Part shown: positions 1-8,020 of the stretch, piece after piece
Layout of the letters: every line of letters starts with the position of its first letter
Position numbering within the stretch: the first letter of the stretch is position 1
DNA from: Pseudothermotoga thermarum DSM 5069
Lineage (GTDB): Bacteria; Thermotogota; Thermotogae; Thermotogales; DSM-5069
Length of the DNA: 64,000 bases
NCBI RefSeq assembly: GCF_000217815.1
Contig: NC_015707.1
Coordinates: 1,104,014-1,168,013, forward strand
Reading direction: 5' to 3'
Translations under genes and position numbers: made by a program
Notes under the pieces: model-generated
What the model saw: only the letters and a program-made list of their open reading frames with translations
Database searches by the model: none
Told to the model about the DNA's origin: nothing

Positions 1-158
1 ATTTCCACTTTTACATCGGGATTTCGCTTCATGAATTCTTCGGCAAGCCACTTGAGTGAATCAGCATTGTCTGAGCAAGCAACGACGCTGATAGTTACTT
101 GGGCAAAAACTATAGAAGCTACCAAGGCAACCAGCAACAAAAGCACTTTCAACCTCAT
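1..158 (-). CDS. Sugar ABC transporter substrate-binding protein, N-terminal fragment
   Basis: Only the first 52 codons are in the window; the gene runs off the left edge. The start is ATG at 156-158, behind a strong AGGAGG site. The protein opens with a basic, hydrophobic signal peptide (MRLKVLLLLVALVAS, cleavage probably near VFA-Q). The mature start reads VTISVVACSDNADS followed by LKWLAEEFMKRNPDVKVE, typical of family 1 extracellular sugar-binding lipoproteins or periplasmic proteins. It is the last visible gene of the minus-strand arabinose operon, downstream of araD, so it probably binds an arabinose-containing sugar for an ABC importer. A second binding protein lies at 9999-11237. Substrate is inferred from context only. 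Confidence 0.75.
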   Translation of the reverse strand, partial: MRLKVLLLLVALVASIVFAQVTISVVACSDNADSLKWLAEEFMKRNPDVKVE

Positions 159-203
159 AAAAACACCTCCTCGCTAGAAAAGTTATGGAAATGCATAAAT
201 TAA

Positions 204-842
204 TCATTTTTGCCCATATTTTGTGTGATATTGATTGTACAATTTATCAACCTCCTGTGGATCCATTGCAATAGGATTACCAGCTAAAATTGCATAATAG
301 CTTGCTTTTGCAACTTCTTCAAGAAAGATTGCCTTTTTTAAAGCATCCTCCAAAGATGTGCCTGCAATGAGTACTCCGTGCTTTCTCAATAGAACTGTTC
401 CAGATTTTCCCATTACTTTCATTGCAGCTTTGCCTATGGCTTCAGAACCAACGGGTGCATACTCTGTGATCGGAATTTTTTCACCAAAAACATCTGCGTG
501 TGCTGTGCAAAGCACAGGTATTTCCCTTTCCAAAATTGCCCAAACAGTTGCGAATGTTGAATGAGTGTGGATAACAGAATAAACCCAATCGAGATTTTTG
601 TACAGATACAAGTGCGTAGCTGTATCAACCGATGGCTTTTTATTCCCTTCGACAATGTTTCCGTCCAAATCCACCACGACGAAATCTTCAGGCTTCAACG
701 AAGAATAAGGCACTCCCGATGGTTTTATTATCACATGATTTTGTATTCTCACACTGATATTTCCGCTTGTATAAGCAACCAAGTTGTATCTTTCAAGCAT
801 CATATGAGCTTCGTAAAGCTCTTGCTTTTGTTTTTCGTACAT
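204..842 (-). CDS. araD: L-ribulose-5-phosphate 4-epimerase
   Basis: Class II aldolase/adducin-family protein of 212 residues, the usual size for AraD. It converts L-ribulose 5-phosphate to D-xylulose 5-phosphate, the last step of the L-arabinose pathway. Visible family features are TSGNIS near residue 25, KPSG near 40, the zinc-binding HTHS near residue 94 and a further zinc histidine in RKHGV near 155. It lies 14 bp downstream of abfA in the same operon, and araA is encoded on the other strand at 12789. A fuculose-phosphate aldolase is the main alternative within the family, but the arabinose context makes AraD much more likely. A kinase gene (araB) is not visible in the window. Confidence 0.88.
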   Translation of the reverse strand: MYEKQKQELYEAHMMLERYNLVAYTSGNISVRIQNHVIIKPSGVPYSSLKPEDFVVVDLDGNIVEGNKKPSVDTATHLYLYKNLDWVYSVIHTHSTFATVWAILEREIPVLCTAHADVFGEKIPITEYAPVGSEAIGKAAMKVMGKSGTVLLRKHGVLIAGTSLEDALKKAIFLEEVAKASYYAILAGNPIAMDPQEVDKLYNQYHTKYGQK

Positions 843-856
843 TCAGCTTCCCCCTT

Positions 857-2311
857 TTATGATCTTTCTACTTCTATCACAGTGCAAGAGTGTGGTTCGA
901 AGGTAAATTCAAATTCCTCATCAACTATTGTTGTCTTTTCAACAATATCTACAACATTCGGTTTTTCCAAAGTATTTCTTGCTTTGATATCTGGACCGTT
1001 GAGTACGTAAACTTTTGCTTGCTTCTTTCCACAACCTTTGATTTTGATTGGACAACGTATTTCTGAATCTTTGTTGTAGTTTACAACTGCCAGATACAAC
1101 TTTTTCCCATCTTCTGAAATCGTTGCAGTTGCGTCCAAAAGCTTTGCATCGTAGACTTTAAACGGCGTTTTGAAGTAGAACATTTTTCCTTCTATATCGT
1201 AAGTTTCTGTTTCAACAATTGTTTCAACGAGTTTTTCTCCGCTGTGATTAACTATTAACTCGAAAGCTTTATAAACGGGCGTCAAAATTATTCCGTTTTT
1301 CTCCGTGTGTATTGCTCCAAGTGCGTTGACAAGCTGAGCGAGATTTGCTATTGGAACAATGTCGCTGATTCTTTGAAGCATTATCAAAACTCCGCAGGCG
1401 AAAATACCATCGGTTAGATCGTAAGGTTCTTCAAGTTTGTTATCCATTACTCTGTACCAAACATTCCATTCATCGAGCGCGATTTTTATTTCATTCCTTC
1501 GCTTTGTTCTGCTTGTTTCTATCAGCCTTTTAAGACCTATAAGCCTTTGTTCTAGCAAATAAACTGTGGACACCGTTTCGTAGTAGTTTTCAGATCCCGT
1601 GTAAAAGTGGTAAGAAATGTAGTCAAAAACATCTCCGGCTTGGTTTAAAACCTTTAGATTCCATTCATGGTCATCACATCCAACTGCTATTGTTTTTATC
1701 GAAGGATCGAAAACTTTCATCCATTTTGCGTATTCTTTGGCAACTCTTGCATATTCATCGGCTGTCATATGCCCAACTTGCCATTCACCATACATCTCAT
1801 TTCCTATACCCCAGAATTTGACGTTATATGGCTCTGGATGACCATATTTTCTCCTAAGTTGAGCATAATATGTGTTACCTTTTCCATTACAGTATTCCAA
1901 CCAATGAAGTGCCTCGTCCAAGGTACCAGTTCCAAGGTTAACACAGATATATGGTTCTGCTTTGATTTCACGACAGTATTCGATGAATTCATCTGTACCA
2001 AATCTGTTCGTTTCCTCTTGTTGCCAAGCAAGATCAAACCTCACGGGTCTTTGATCCTTTGGACCAATTCCATCTTCCCAATGATAATTCGACACAAAGT
2101 TTCCACCTGGCCATCGTAGAATTGGAACTTTGATCTTCTTTATCGCCTCAAGCACGTCTTTTCTAAACCCACGATGATCCGACAGCGGTGAACCTTCTTC
2201 GTAAATCCCACCGTAAATACATCTTCCAAGATGCTCAGTGAAATGCCCGTAGATGTACTTGCTAACTGGTTTCACAGTCTTGCTCGGATTCACACTGATT
2301 TCGTAAGCCAT
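857..2311 (-). CDS. abfA: Intracellular GH51 alpha-L-arabinofuranosidase
   Basis: A 484-residue protein without a signal peptide, the standard length for cytoplasmic GH51 enzymes that release terminal L-arabinose from arabino-oligosaccharides. The N-terminus (KYIYGHFTEHLGRCIYGG) is the GH51 barrel start. The acid/base glutamate is in GNEMYGEW near residue 170, and the nucleophile is in ALDEWNVWY near residue 281. The C-terminus is the usual beta-sandwich. The ATG at 2311 has GGAGGG upstream. It lies between the secreted GH51 gene and araD, so the pair would split imported oligosaccharides and feed arabinose to AraA and AraD. Confidence 0.93.
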   Translation of the reverse strand: MAYEISVNPSKTVKPVSKYIYGHFTEHLGRCIYGGIYEEGSPLSDHRGFRKDVLEAIKKIKVPILRWPGGNFVSNYHWEDGIGPKDQRPVRFDLAWQQEETNRFGTDEFIEYCREIKAEPYICVNLGTGTLDEALHWLEYCNGKGNTYYAQLRRKYGHPEPYNVKFWGIGNEMYGEWQVGHMTADEYARVAKEYAKWMKVFDPSIKTIAVGCDDHEWNLKVLNQAGDVFDYISYHFYTGSENYYETVSTVYLLEQRLIGLKRLIETSRTKRRNEIKIALDEWNVWYRVMDNKLEEPYDLTDGIFACGVLIMLQRISDIVPIANLAQLVNALGAIHTEKNGIILTPVYKAFELIVNHSGEKLVETIVETETYDIEGKMFYFKTPFKVYDAKLLDATATISEDGKKLYLAVVNYNKDSEIRCPIKIKGCGKKQAKVYVLNGPDIKARNTLEKPNVVDIVEKTTIVDEEFEFTFEPHSCTVIEVERS

Positions 2312-2351
2312 ACCTTAAACCCTCCTTATCGAATGTTCCTTCGTATTGATG

Positions 2352-4289
2352 CTATTCAAGACCTATTTTCAACACGTTGAACGAATAACCTTTTGCGATA
2401 AAATCGAAACTACCACAACTGTTTGAAATGATCTTCTCATGAACAGGTACAATCGCATAATCATCAAAGTTGTTGATATCCGTGAGCGATCCGCATAGTC
2501 TAATCAAGTTGATTTCTTTTCGAGTCCTGATGTTCTCGGGTAATTGGATTTTGACGCTCTTATCATCCGGCCAGGGATTAACCAGAAAAACTGTTATTTC
2601 ATTTGATTTTGAATTGTAAGTGCAAACATGATAGATTGCCTTGTATCTGTAACCAATTAGAACGAGATCTTCGTTTGTTATTTCAGACGGAATTAGATAA
2701 TCGCCCGTGTGATCGGCATATAATTTCTGTACAAAATAGCTCGGTGTTAGAAAAAAGCTGGCTGAATCAAACCATATCAAATCAGGTACCCACTGTGAAA
2801 AACCAATTCTATTGAAAAGCGGTGCATATGAAGCCATTATCACAACATCGGAATTCCGAACAACGCCGGTGAGGAACGCAGCCTCCGCAAGTGCGGCTTG
2901 CCAATTATTCTGTCTACCCGGTGCGTGGGCAGCATATTCACCCAACATGATCCTCGGTCCTGTTCGATCGTATCTATCGTACCTTTCGGTGTTGGCAAGT
3001 AACCACTCTGGAGATGCGTATATGTGTTCGTCGAAAATTTCAACGTCATTTTCCTTCGCCCACCTCATAGCATATCTGAAGTTCGAACCTTCGTATGAAG
3101 GAGGTCCGCTGAAGACAATTTTTACCTCTGGATATTTCTCCTTAATAGCTGTGTGGAATAGCTTGAACCTTTCATGGTATTGATCTCCCCAATTCTCATT
3201 TCCTATACCAATGTATTTAACGTTGAAAGTTTCAGGATGACCAAGTTGTGCTCTGATCGATCCCCAATATGTATCAGTAGGTCCGTTTGCAAATTCCAGA
3301 AAATCAAGTACATCTTGAATCCATTCGTCAAGTTCATCGACTGGACAGTACTCAGCTCCTCTAACTTGGCAAGAAATACCCGCATTGAAGATTGGAACGG
3401 GCTCCGCACCAAGGTATTCTGCAAGCAACAAATATTCGTAAAAGCCTATACCATAAGACTGATGATATCCCCAAAGATTTCTGTTCGGCTTTCTTTCCTC
3501 GATAGGTCCTATGGTATCCTTCCAACGGTAGGCGTTTGACAAACTATCGCCTTCAACCAAGCATCCTCCGGGAAATCGGAAAAATCCTGGTTTTAGATCC
3601 TTGAGAACGTTAATCAAATCTGTTCGCATATTATGCCAAGTGTTCTTCGGAATCAGAGAAATCATGTCCAAGTGAAGTTCCCCTTGACCTTTGATCCTCA
3701 TCACAAAATGTGAATTGGAAAAGGTTACCTTTGGTACAAGCTCAAGTGAGATTCTCATCCAATCGTCAATTTGTTCGGAAATCCTTACAAGGCTTTCAGC
3801 ATACTTTTCTCCCCTTCGATTTTCCAAGTACACGGAAACTTCCCCAGTAAAACCAACGGTCCTTACAAAAAACGACAAATTATAAGCTTCACCGGCCTTT
3901 ATTGGGATACCGCCTCTTATGGGCGAAGCAGTATAACCAAGATTGATGAGCACAATCTCAGCGTTTGGATCGTCTGACCGTACCCTTACGTAGTTTTTGT
4001 TGTTGGGATGAATCGGATTCGAGGTATCTACGGAAACCTCAATAGATTCTTCGCACAGTTCCAATGCCCATCCTTCCAAAGAAAAGATATGCTCAAATGA
4101 TCCATTTCTGATCAACTCTGCATATAAACCACCGTCGACAGCGTGATTGATATCTTCAAAAAAGATTCCAAACAAAGTCTGTGGAATCGCGTGAATAAGG
4201 CTCATTTCAAAAGTCAGTACATGATCAACAGTAAAAGACAAGGTGTTTATTAAAAGAATGATTGCTATTAAAAATGCCCATTTTCTCAC
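2352..4289 (-). CDS. Secreted GH51 alpha-L-arabinofuranosidase with N-terminal carbohydrate-binding domain
   Basis: A 645-residue protein starting at GTG with GGGGG upstream. It has an N-terminal hydrophobic signal segment (about residues 3-20). The catalytic family is shown by GIFFEDINHAVDGGLYAELI (residues about 40-60), the acid/base glutamate in GIGNENWGD near 364 and the nucleophile in MLGEYAAHA near 449. Residues about 65-205 look like a CBM4/9-type beta-sandwich inserted after the first barrel strand, as in many extracellular GH51 enzymes. It should strip arabinose side chains outside the cell before transport. It lies downstream of the disrupted permease and 40 bp upstream of abfA. It differs from AbfA in length, export signal and inserted domain. 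Confidence 0.88.
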   Translation of the reverse strand: MRKWAFLIAIILLINTLSFTVDHVLTFEMSLIHAIPQTLFGIFFEDINHAVDGGLYAELIRNGSFEHIFSLEGWALELCEESIEVSVDTSNPIHPNNKNYVRVRSDDPNAEIVLINLGYTASPIRGGIPIKAGEAYNLSFFVRTVGFTGEVSVYLENRRGEKYAESLVRISEQIDDWMRISLELVPKVTFSNSHFVMRIKGQGELHLDMISLIPKNTWHNMRTDLINVLKDLKPGFFRFPGGCLVEGDSLSNAYRWKDTIGPIEERKPNRNLWGYHQSYGIGFYEYLLLAEYLGAEPVPIFNAGISCQVRGAEYCPVDELDEWIQDVLDFLEFANGPTDTYWGSIRAQLGHPETFNVKYIGIGNENWGDQYHERFKLFHTAIKEKYPEVKIVFSGPPSYEGSNFRYAMRWAKENDVEIFDEHIYASPEWLLANTERYDRYDRTGPRIMLGEYAAHAPGRQNNWQAALAEAAFLTGVVRNSDVVIMASYAPLFNRIGFSQWVPDLIWFDSASFFLTPSYFVQKLYADHTGDYLIPSEITNEDLVLIGYRYKAIYHVCTYNSKSNEITVFLVNPWPDDKSVKIQLPENIRTRKEINLIRLCGSLTDINNFDDYAIVPVHEKIISNSCGSFDFIAKGYSFNVLKIGLE

Positions 4290-4767
4290 GTTGATACCCC
4301 CTGGTTATTCCTTACCCGCTGATCCAAGATAGACACCTTGCGCCAGATATTTTTGAAAGACAATAAATATCAACAGCGTTGGAGCTACCGAAATAAAAGC
4401 CCCAGCCATCAACGTTCCAATTCCCCTGTACGGATCACCCCAGCCTGCCGTAAATCGGACCAGAGCGATTGGAAGCGTAAACTTGTCTGGTCTGTTCAGA
4501 ACTAACAAAGGCCAGAGAAAACTGTTCCAAGATCCCAGAAAGGTCATCAATCCTAGGACAAAAAGAGCAGGTCTGATGTATGGAATTACGATTGACAATA
4601 GGAACCTGAGTCGCGAGCACCCATCTATCCAAGCAGCGTCTTCAAGTTCTCTGGGTATACCAAGCATGTACTGTCTTAGCAGAAACACTCCGAAAGTACC
4701 ACCAAGACCTGGTAAAATCAAAGCCGAGAACGTATCTATTAAACCAAGAATTAGGTACAAGGAAAAT

Positions 4768-5499
4768 GGACCTGTCAACTTAAGAAGGAAAACTGCACTA
4801 ATAGAAGAAATGGAAATAGCCACTTCACTATGTCCTCATCCCTCCTCTTGTACCATAACCTGCTTATGTTAAAACGCCTCAGCCTGTACCTTTTTATCCC
4901 TATCACGCTCTCAACAAGACTCCTCTCCCCAAACCTCTCATGCTCGTGTTCCCAATATCCCATATTCTCTTCGCTCGCTTCCCAGTACCATGGCCCTTTG
5001 TCCGTTATTATCCTCAACTTACCTGTCACTCTCTTCTTCACCATCTTCATCACCAAGCTCGCTTTGTCCTTCTCTCGCGTTTTGCTGACCAACGCATAGA
5101 TCACTTTCTTCCTCTTAACCTCAAACGCTATCCATACATACCAGCAGTAACCGTTTATGTTCACCTTCATCTCGTCTACAGCTACTACTGCATTGCCTTC
5201 TATCTTCTCAGCAAATATCTCTTCTTTCATTCTTGCCCACCATTTCCTCAAGGCTTCATGACTGACTCCAATTATGGCTGCTGCCTTCCTTAATGCAAGT
5301 CCATAAAAGTACAAAACCAATGCAGATACTTTCGCCTCATGTGGAACTCTTTGTCTTTGAAAAAGGTTTGGTATAATTTGGTATAGGTACTCGGTGATAT
5401 TTGTTGTTGTAACTTTCATCTTTACGGGAACCTCCTTTCGGTGAGAAGAGTTGGTTCCCGTTTATTTTATCGTATTTCCCGGCTTAAGTTGACACCTCC
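4768..5499 (-). mobile_element. IS6-like insertion sequence, 732 bp
   Basis: Terminal inverted repeats are readable at both ends: GGACCTGTCAACTTAAG at 4768-4784, and the reverse complement of 5483-5499, GGAGGTGTCAACTTAAG, a 15/17 match. A 4-bp direct repeat AAAT flanks it (4764-4767 and 5500-5503). It contains one transposase gene whose stop codon lies inside the left terminal repeat. It sits inside a malG-type permease gene. A 4-bp target duplication is not the 8 bp usual for IS6, so the family label rests on the transposase alone. Confidence 0.88.
4775..5419 (-). CDS. DDE-type transposase (IS6-like)
   Basis: A 214-residue transposase. An N-terminal helix-turn-helix region (ALRKAAAIIGVSHEALRKWW, about residues 42-61) precedes an RNase H-fold DDE core. 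First Asp is in VAVDEMKVN near residue 83, second in IITDKGPWYW near 139, and the Glu in SLVESVIGIKRYRLRRF near 172. The start ATG at 5419 has GGAGG upstream inside the element. It appears intact and so may be active. The order and spacing of D, D and E fit the short archaeal and thermophile IS6 group. It has no role in arabinose use. Confidence 0.85.
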   Translation of the reverse strand: MKVTTTNITEYLYQIIPNLFQRQRVPHEAKVSALVLYFYGLALRKAAAIIGVSHEALRKWWARMKEEIFAEKIEGNAVVAVDEMKVNINGYCWYVWIAFEVKRKKVIYALVSKTREKDKASLVMKMVKKRVTGKLRIITDKGPWYWEASEENMGYWEHEHERFGERSLVESVIGIKRYRLRRFNISRLWYKRRDEDIVKWLFPFLLLVQFSFLS

Positions 5500-5897
5500 A
5501 AATTATTCCCGGGAACGCCAGAACAGCTATGTACAACCAGAAGATTACACGCTGTCCTCTAAACTTAAGCCTTGATAAAGCATAAGCTGCTGGTGTTGCT
5601 ACCACAAAGCCAAGGACAGTTGACAAAACCGAAATAATCAAACTGTTTTTAATTCCTCTTGCCACGCTTATACCACTTGCTGGCATAAGAACCCGACGGT
5701 AGTTCTCGAGTGTGGGAGAACTTGGGATCCATTGAGGCGGATACTCACTTGTGGCGAGGGTGGATTCCTTGAGAGACGTGATAAACATCCAGAATATTGG
5801 GATAAACCAAATTGCAGCGAAAACCCAGAGCAATACAGAAACAACGATTCTCAAAATCTGTTTTCTTAACTTGGCTTTAGAAATACTGTTCACAAGA

Positions 5898-5973
5898 TCA
5901 CTCCTCAACGCTCCGTATGCTCTGGTCGAAATCAAGGTTAGTCTCAATGCAAATCCAAATACAATGCCAGCGG
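5898..5973 (-). pseudogene. Remnant of a MalF-type permease C-terminus
   Basis: Between the stop of the intact malG copy and the start of the broken copy lies a short stretch that reads GIVFGFAL in one frame and SIRSVEE-stop in another. The intact malF at 6839-7783 ends VVFGFALIQLFILTKSIRSAEE-stop. The remnant therefore matches the last 25 or so codons of malF, with one base missing. Together with the second malG copy this shows an ancestral tandem duplication of the malF-malG pair, followed by deletion of nearly all of the extra malF. Confidence 0.7.
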
Positions 5974-6834
5974 TTATTCTTTTCCAACGGAACCAAGGTA
6001 CACACCTTGCATCAAATATTTGTTGAATACCACGAAAATCAACAACGTTGGAGCCACAGAAATGAATGATCCAGCCATCAACGCACCAATGCCCCTATAT
6101 GGATCGTTCCATTGCGTTCCACCGGCAAAACGAACCAGAGCAATTGGCAACGTGAATTTCTCAGGACTTTGCATGACCAGAAGGGGCCACAGGAAGTTGT
6201 TCCATGATCCAAGAAAAGTCATCAAGGCAAGTACAAACAAGGCTGGCTTGATATACGGAATTACTATGGTTATCAGGAATCTAAGTCGTGAGCATCCGTC
6301 TATCCAAGCTGCATCTTCAAGTTCTCTGGGTATACCAAGCATGTACTGCCGCAAGAGAAACACACCAAAGGTAGTACCGAAGGTAGGAAATATCAACGCC
6401 GCGAAAGTGTTCATCAAACCAAGAGAGTGTACGATAAGAAAGTTTGGAACAAGGAAAATTATTCCGGGAAAAGCAAGGATTGCTATGTAAAGCCAGAAGG
6501 CAACTTTCTGACCCGTGAATCTCATCCTTGCCAAAGCGTAAGCTGCTGGAGTTGCGATGACTAATCCAAGAATACCGGTAACAGTTGCGACTATCAAACT
6601 ATTTCTAAGACCGCGCACAACACTTATTCCACCAGCAGGGGTGAAGACTCGTCTATAGTTATTCAACGTCGCTGGATCTGGTATCCAACGAGGAGGATAT
6701 TCCATCACTGCGGAGCTGGATTCCTTCAGCGATGTTATTAACATCCAGAATATCGGAACAAACCAAAAAGCAGCAAAAATCCACAGCAAAATTGACCCGA
6801 TGATTCTTATGATTTTCTCCCTTCTCTTACGCAT
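5974..6834 (-). CDS. Sugar ABC transporter permease, MalG type (intact copy)
   Basis: A 286-residue inner-membrane permease of the carbohydrate uptake transporter-1 family, with six predicted helices. The first is SILLWIFAAFWFVPIFWM. The cytoplasmic EAA loop that docks the ATPase is ELEDAAWIDGCSRLRF. ATG at 6834 is chosen over an upstream GTG because AGGAG lies about 7 bases before it. It begins right after the malF stop, so the two are translationally linked. With MalF and one of the two binding proteins it should import arabino-oligosaccharides. The ATPase is not encoded in the window, which is usual for this family because a shared MsmK-like ATPase often serves several importers. Confidence 0.92.
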   Translation of the reverse strand: MRKRREKIIRIIGSILLWIFAAFWFVPIFWMLITSLKESSSAVMEYPPRWIPDPATLNNYRRVFTPAGGISVVRGLRNSLIVATVTGILGLVIATPAAYALARMRFTGQKVAFWLYIAILAFPGIIFLVPNFLIVHSLGLMNTFAALIFPTFGTTFGVFLLRQYMLGIPRELEDAAWIDGCSRLRFLITIVIPYIKPALFVLALMTFLGSWNNFLWPLLVMQSPEKFTLPIALVRFAGGTQWNDPYRGIGALMAGSFISVAPTLLIFVVFNKYLMQGVYLGSVGKE

Positions 6835-6838
6835 CAAA

Positions 6839-7783
6839 TCACTCCTCCGCACTTCTGATGCTCTTTGTGAGTATAAACAGCTGAATTAAAGCGAAACCAA
6901 AGACAACAATAAAAATGTACCAAGAAATAGCTGCTGCTCGACCAAGTTGTTGTCTCTGGAAACCTACTTCGAAGAGGTAATAAACCATTGTTCGAGTAGC
7001 TCCAGCAGGACCACCGCCGGTAAAGAAATATACCTGGTCAAACAACCCAAACGCAAGTAAAACCTGTCTGACTGTATCAAAGAACAAAACGTTTCTCATC
7101 CAAGGAAGGGTAACGTGTACGAATCTCTCGAATGGTCCGGCACCGTCTATTTTAGCAGCCTCATATTGTTCAGGGGGGATTCTGCGCAAAGCCCCTAGGT
7201 ACAACAAGACACTGAATCCCACTATCCACCAGACGGTAACCCCAATTATACAGACCCAAGCCATTGTTGCAGTTGTAAACCAAGAAACAGGCTGTTTGAT
7301 AACTCCAATACTACTGAGATAATAGTTCACCAATCCATTTGGAGCTGAGCTGAGTACCCAACGCCATGTGGTTAGAATGCCAACCGAACCGAAAAATGTT
7401 GGGGAAACGAACGCAACAAGCAACCATAGCTTTCCATACCATTTCTGATTTAGCAATAACGCAAAAACCAGCGACACAAGCATCGTCAGTGGGACACTTA
7501 TCAACGCAAAAATTAAGGTGTTACTAACGGCCTGCCAAAATCTGGAATCTCTCCAAACACGAACAAAATTGTCCCATCCAATGAAGAGAGGTTCATCTAA
7601 CAAGGTCCAGCGATGAAAACTCATTATGAATCCAAACACAAGTGGAGCCATGGTAAACACGATGAAAAAGAAAAGATGCGGTGCCATGAAGCCCCAAGCG
7701 CCAAGTTCTCTGCGGAGTCTTCGACGGCTAAAAGATTTCACACTTTTCTGTGCTTCTGATGCTGTTACTTGATACTCTTGCAT
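6839..7783 (-). CDS. Sugar ABC transporter permease, MalF type
   Basis: A 314-residue permease, first gene of the minus-strand operon. After a basic cytoplasmic tail (SRRRLRREL) come six helices starting GFMAPHLFFFIVFTMAPLVF. The EAA loop reads EQYEAAKIDGAGPFERF near residue 210. The ATG at 7783 follows GGGGTG. It pairs with the MalG-type gene that follows directly. Substrate is inferred from the arabinose operon context. Expression should be controlled by the promoter at 7886-7915 and the AraR-like palindrome at 7862-7871. Confidence 0.92.
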   Translation of the reverse strand: MQEYQVTASEAQKSVKSFSRRRLRRELGAWGFMAPHLFFFIVFTMAPLVFGFIMSFHRWTLLDEPLFIGWDNFVRVWRDSRFWQAVSNTLIFALISVPLTMLVSLVFALLLNQKWYGKLWLLVAFVSPTFFGSVGILTTWRWVLSSAPNGLVNYYLSSIGVIKQPVSWFTTATMAWVCIIGVTVWWIVGFSVLLYLGALRRIPPEQYEAAKIDGAGPFERFVHVTLPWMRNVLFFDTVRQVLLAFGLFDQVYFFTGGGPAGATRTMVYYLFEVGFQRQQLGRAAAISWYIFIVVFGFALIQLFILTKSIRSAEE

Positions 7784-7861
7784 TCAATCACCCCACTAAG
7801 GAATCCTGAATTTGGCAAAGCCCTACGCATGCATGAACCGTCAAACAATCTGTCAGAATAT

Positions 7862-7871
7862 GTACGTACGT
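7862..7871. promoter_or_regulatory. Candidate AraR operator, transporter operon side
   Basis: The sequence GTACGTACGT, read on the minus strand as ACGTACGTAC, lies just downstream of the minus-strand -10 box. The same 10-mer occurs at 7996-8005 and 15364-15373, always in the same position relative to a promoter. It resembles the GTACGTAC core of Bacillus subtilis AraR operators. Occupancy would block transcription initiation. Confidence 0.7.
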
Positions 7872-7885
7872 AAAAGACCAATCAT

Positions 7886-7915
7886 ATTATACACATTGGA
7901 AATGTTTTGTGTCAA
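7886..7915 (-). promoter_or_regulatory. Promoter of the malF-malG-GH51-abfA-araD operon
   Basis: On the minus strand TTGACA (7910-7915) and a perfect TATAAT (7886-7891) are separated by 18 bp. This is a sigma-A-type promoter directed to malF, about 100 bp from its ATG. Confidence 0.75.
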
Positions 7916-7959
7916 GACTGATGGTTTTAATCAAGTCGCCTGCCTTAGTTTATGGTAGC

Positions 7960-7987
7960 TTGACATCATATATAAATTTGGTACAAT
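7960..7987 (+). promoter_or_regulatory. Promoter of the GH127 operon
   Basis: TTGACA at 7960-7965 and TACAAT at 7982-7987 with a 16-bp spacer, 34 bp before the GH127 start codon. It is divergent from the transporter promoter. Confidence 0.75.
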
Positions 7988-7995
7988 ATTCTCAG

Positions 7996-8005
7996 ACGTA
8001 CGTAC
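7996..8005. promoter_or_regulatory. Candidate AraR operator, GH127 operon side
   Basis: ACGTACGTAC lies 8 bp downstream of the -10 box of the plus-strand promoter, overlapping the expected transcription start. It matches the other two copies at 7862 and 15364. Confidence 0.7.
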
Positions 8006-8020
8006 CTTAGGGGGATTATA

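Larger units (their letters stand above)
4305..5893 (-). pseudogene. MalG-type sugar ABC permease, second copy, disrupted by an insertion sequence
   Basis: Two pieces of one MalG-family permease flank a transposable element. The N-terminal piece (5893 down to 5504) holds the first membrane helices. It starts at GTG 5891-5893 behind GAGGAG and runs to LAFPGII. The C-terminal piece (4767 down to 4305) carries the EAA loop ELEDAAWIDGCSRLRF and the last helices, and ends SAGKE. The intact neighbour at 5974-6834 is a close paralogue. Removing the element and one 4-bp AAAT repeat restores a sequence that matches the paralogue exactly at the junction (GGAAAATTATTCC). The copy is therefore a recent knockout. 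The paralogue may replace its function. Confidence 0.9.
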
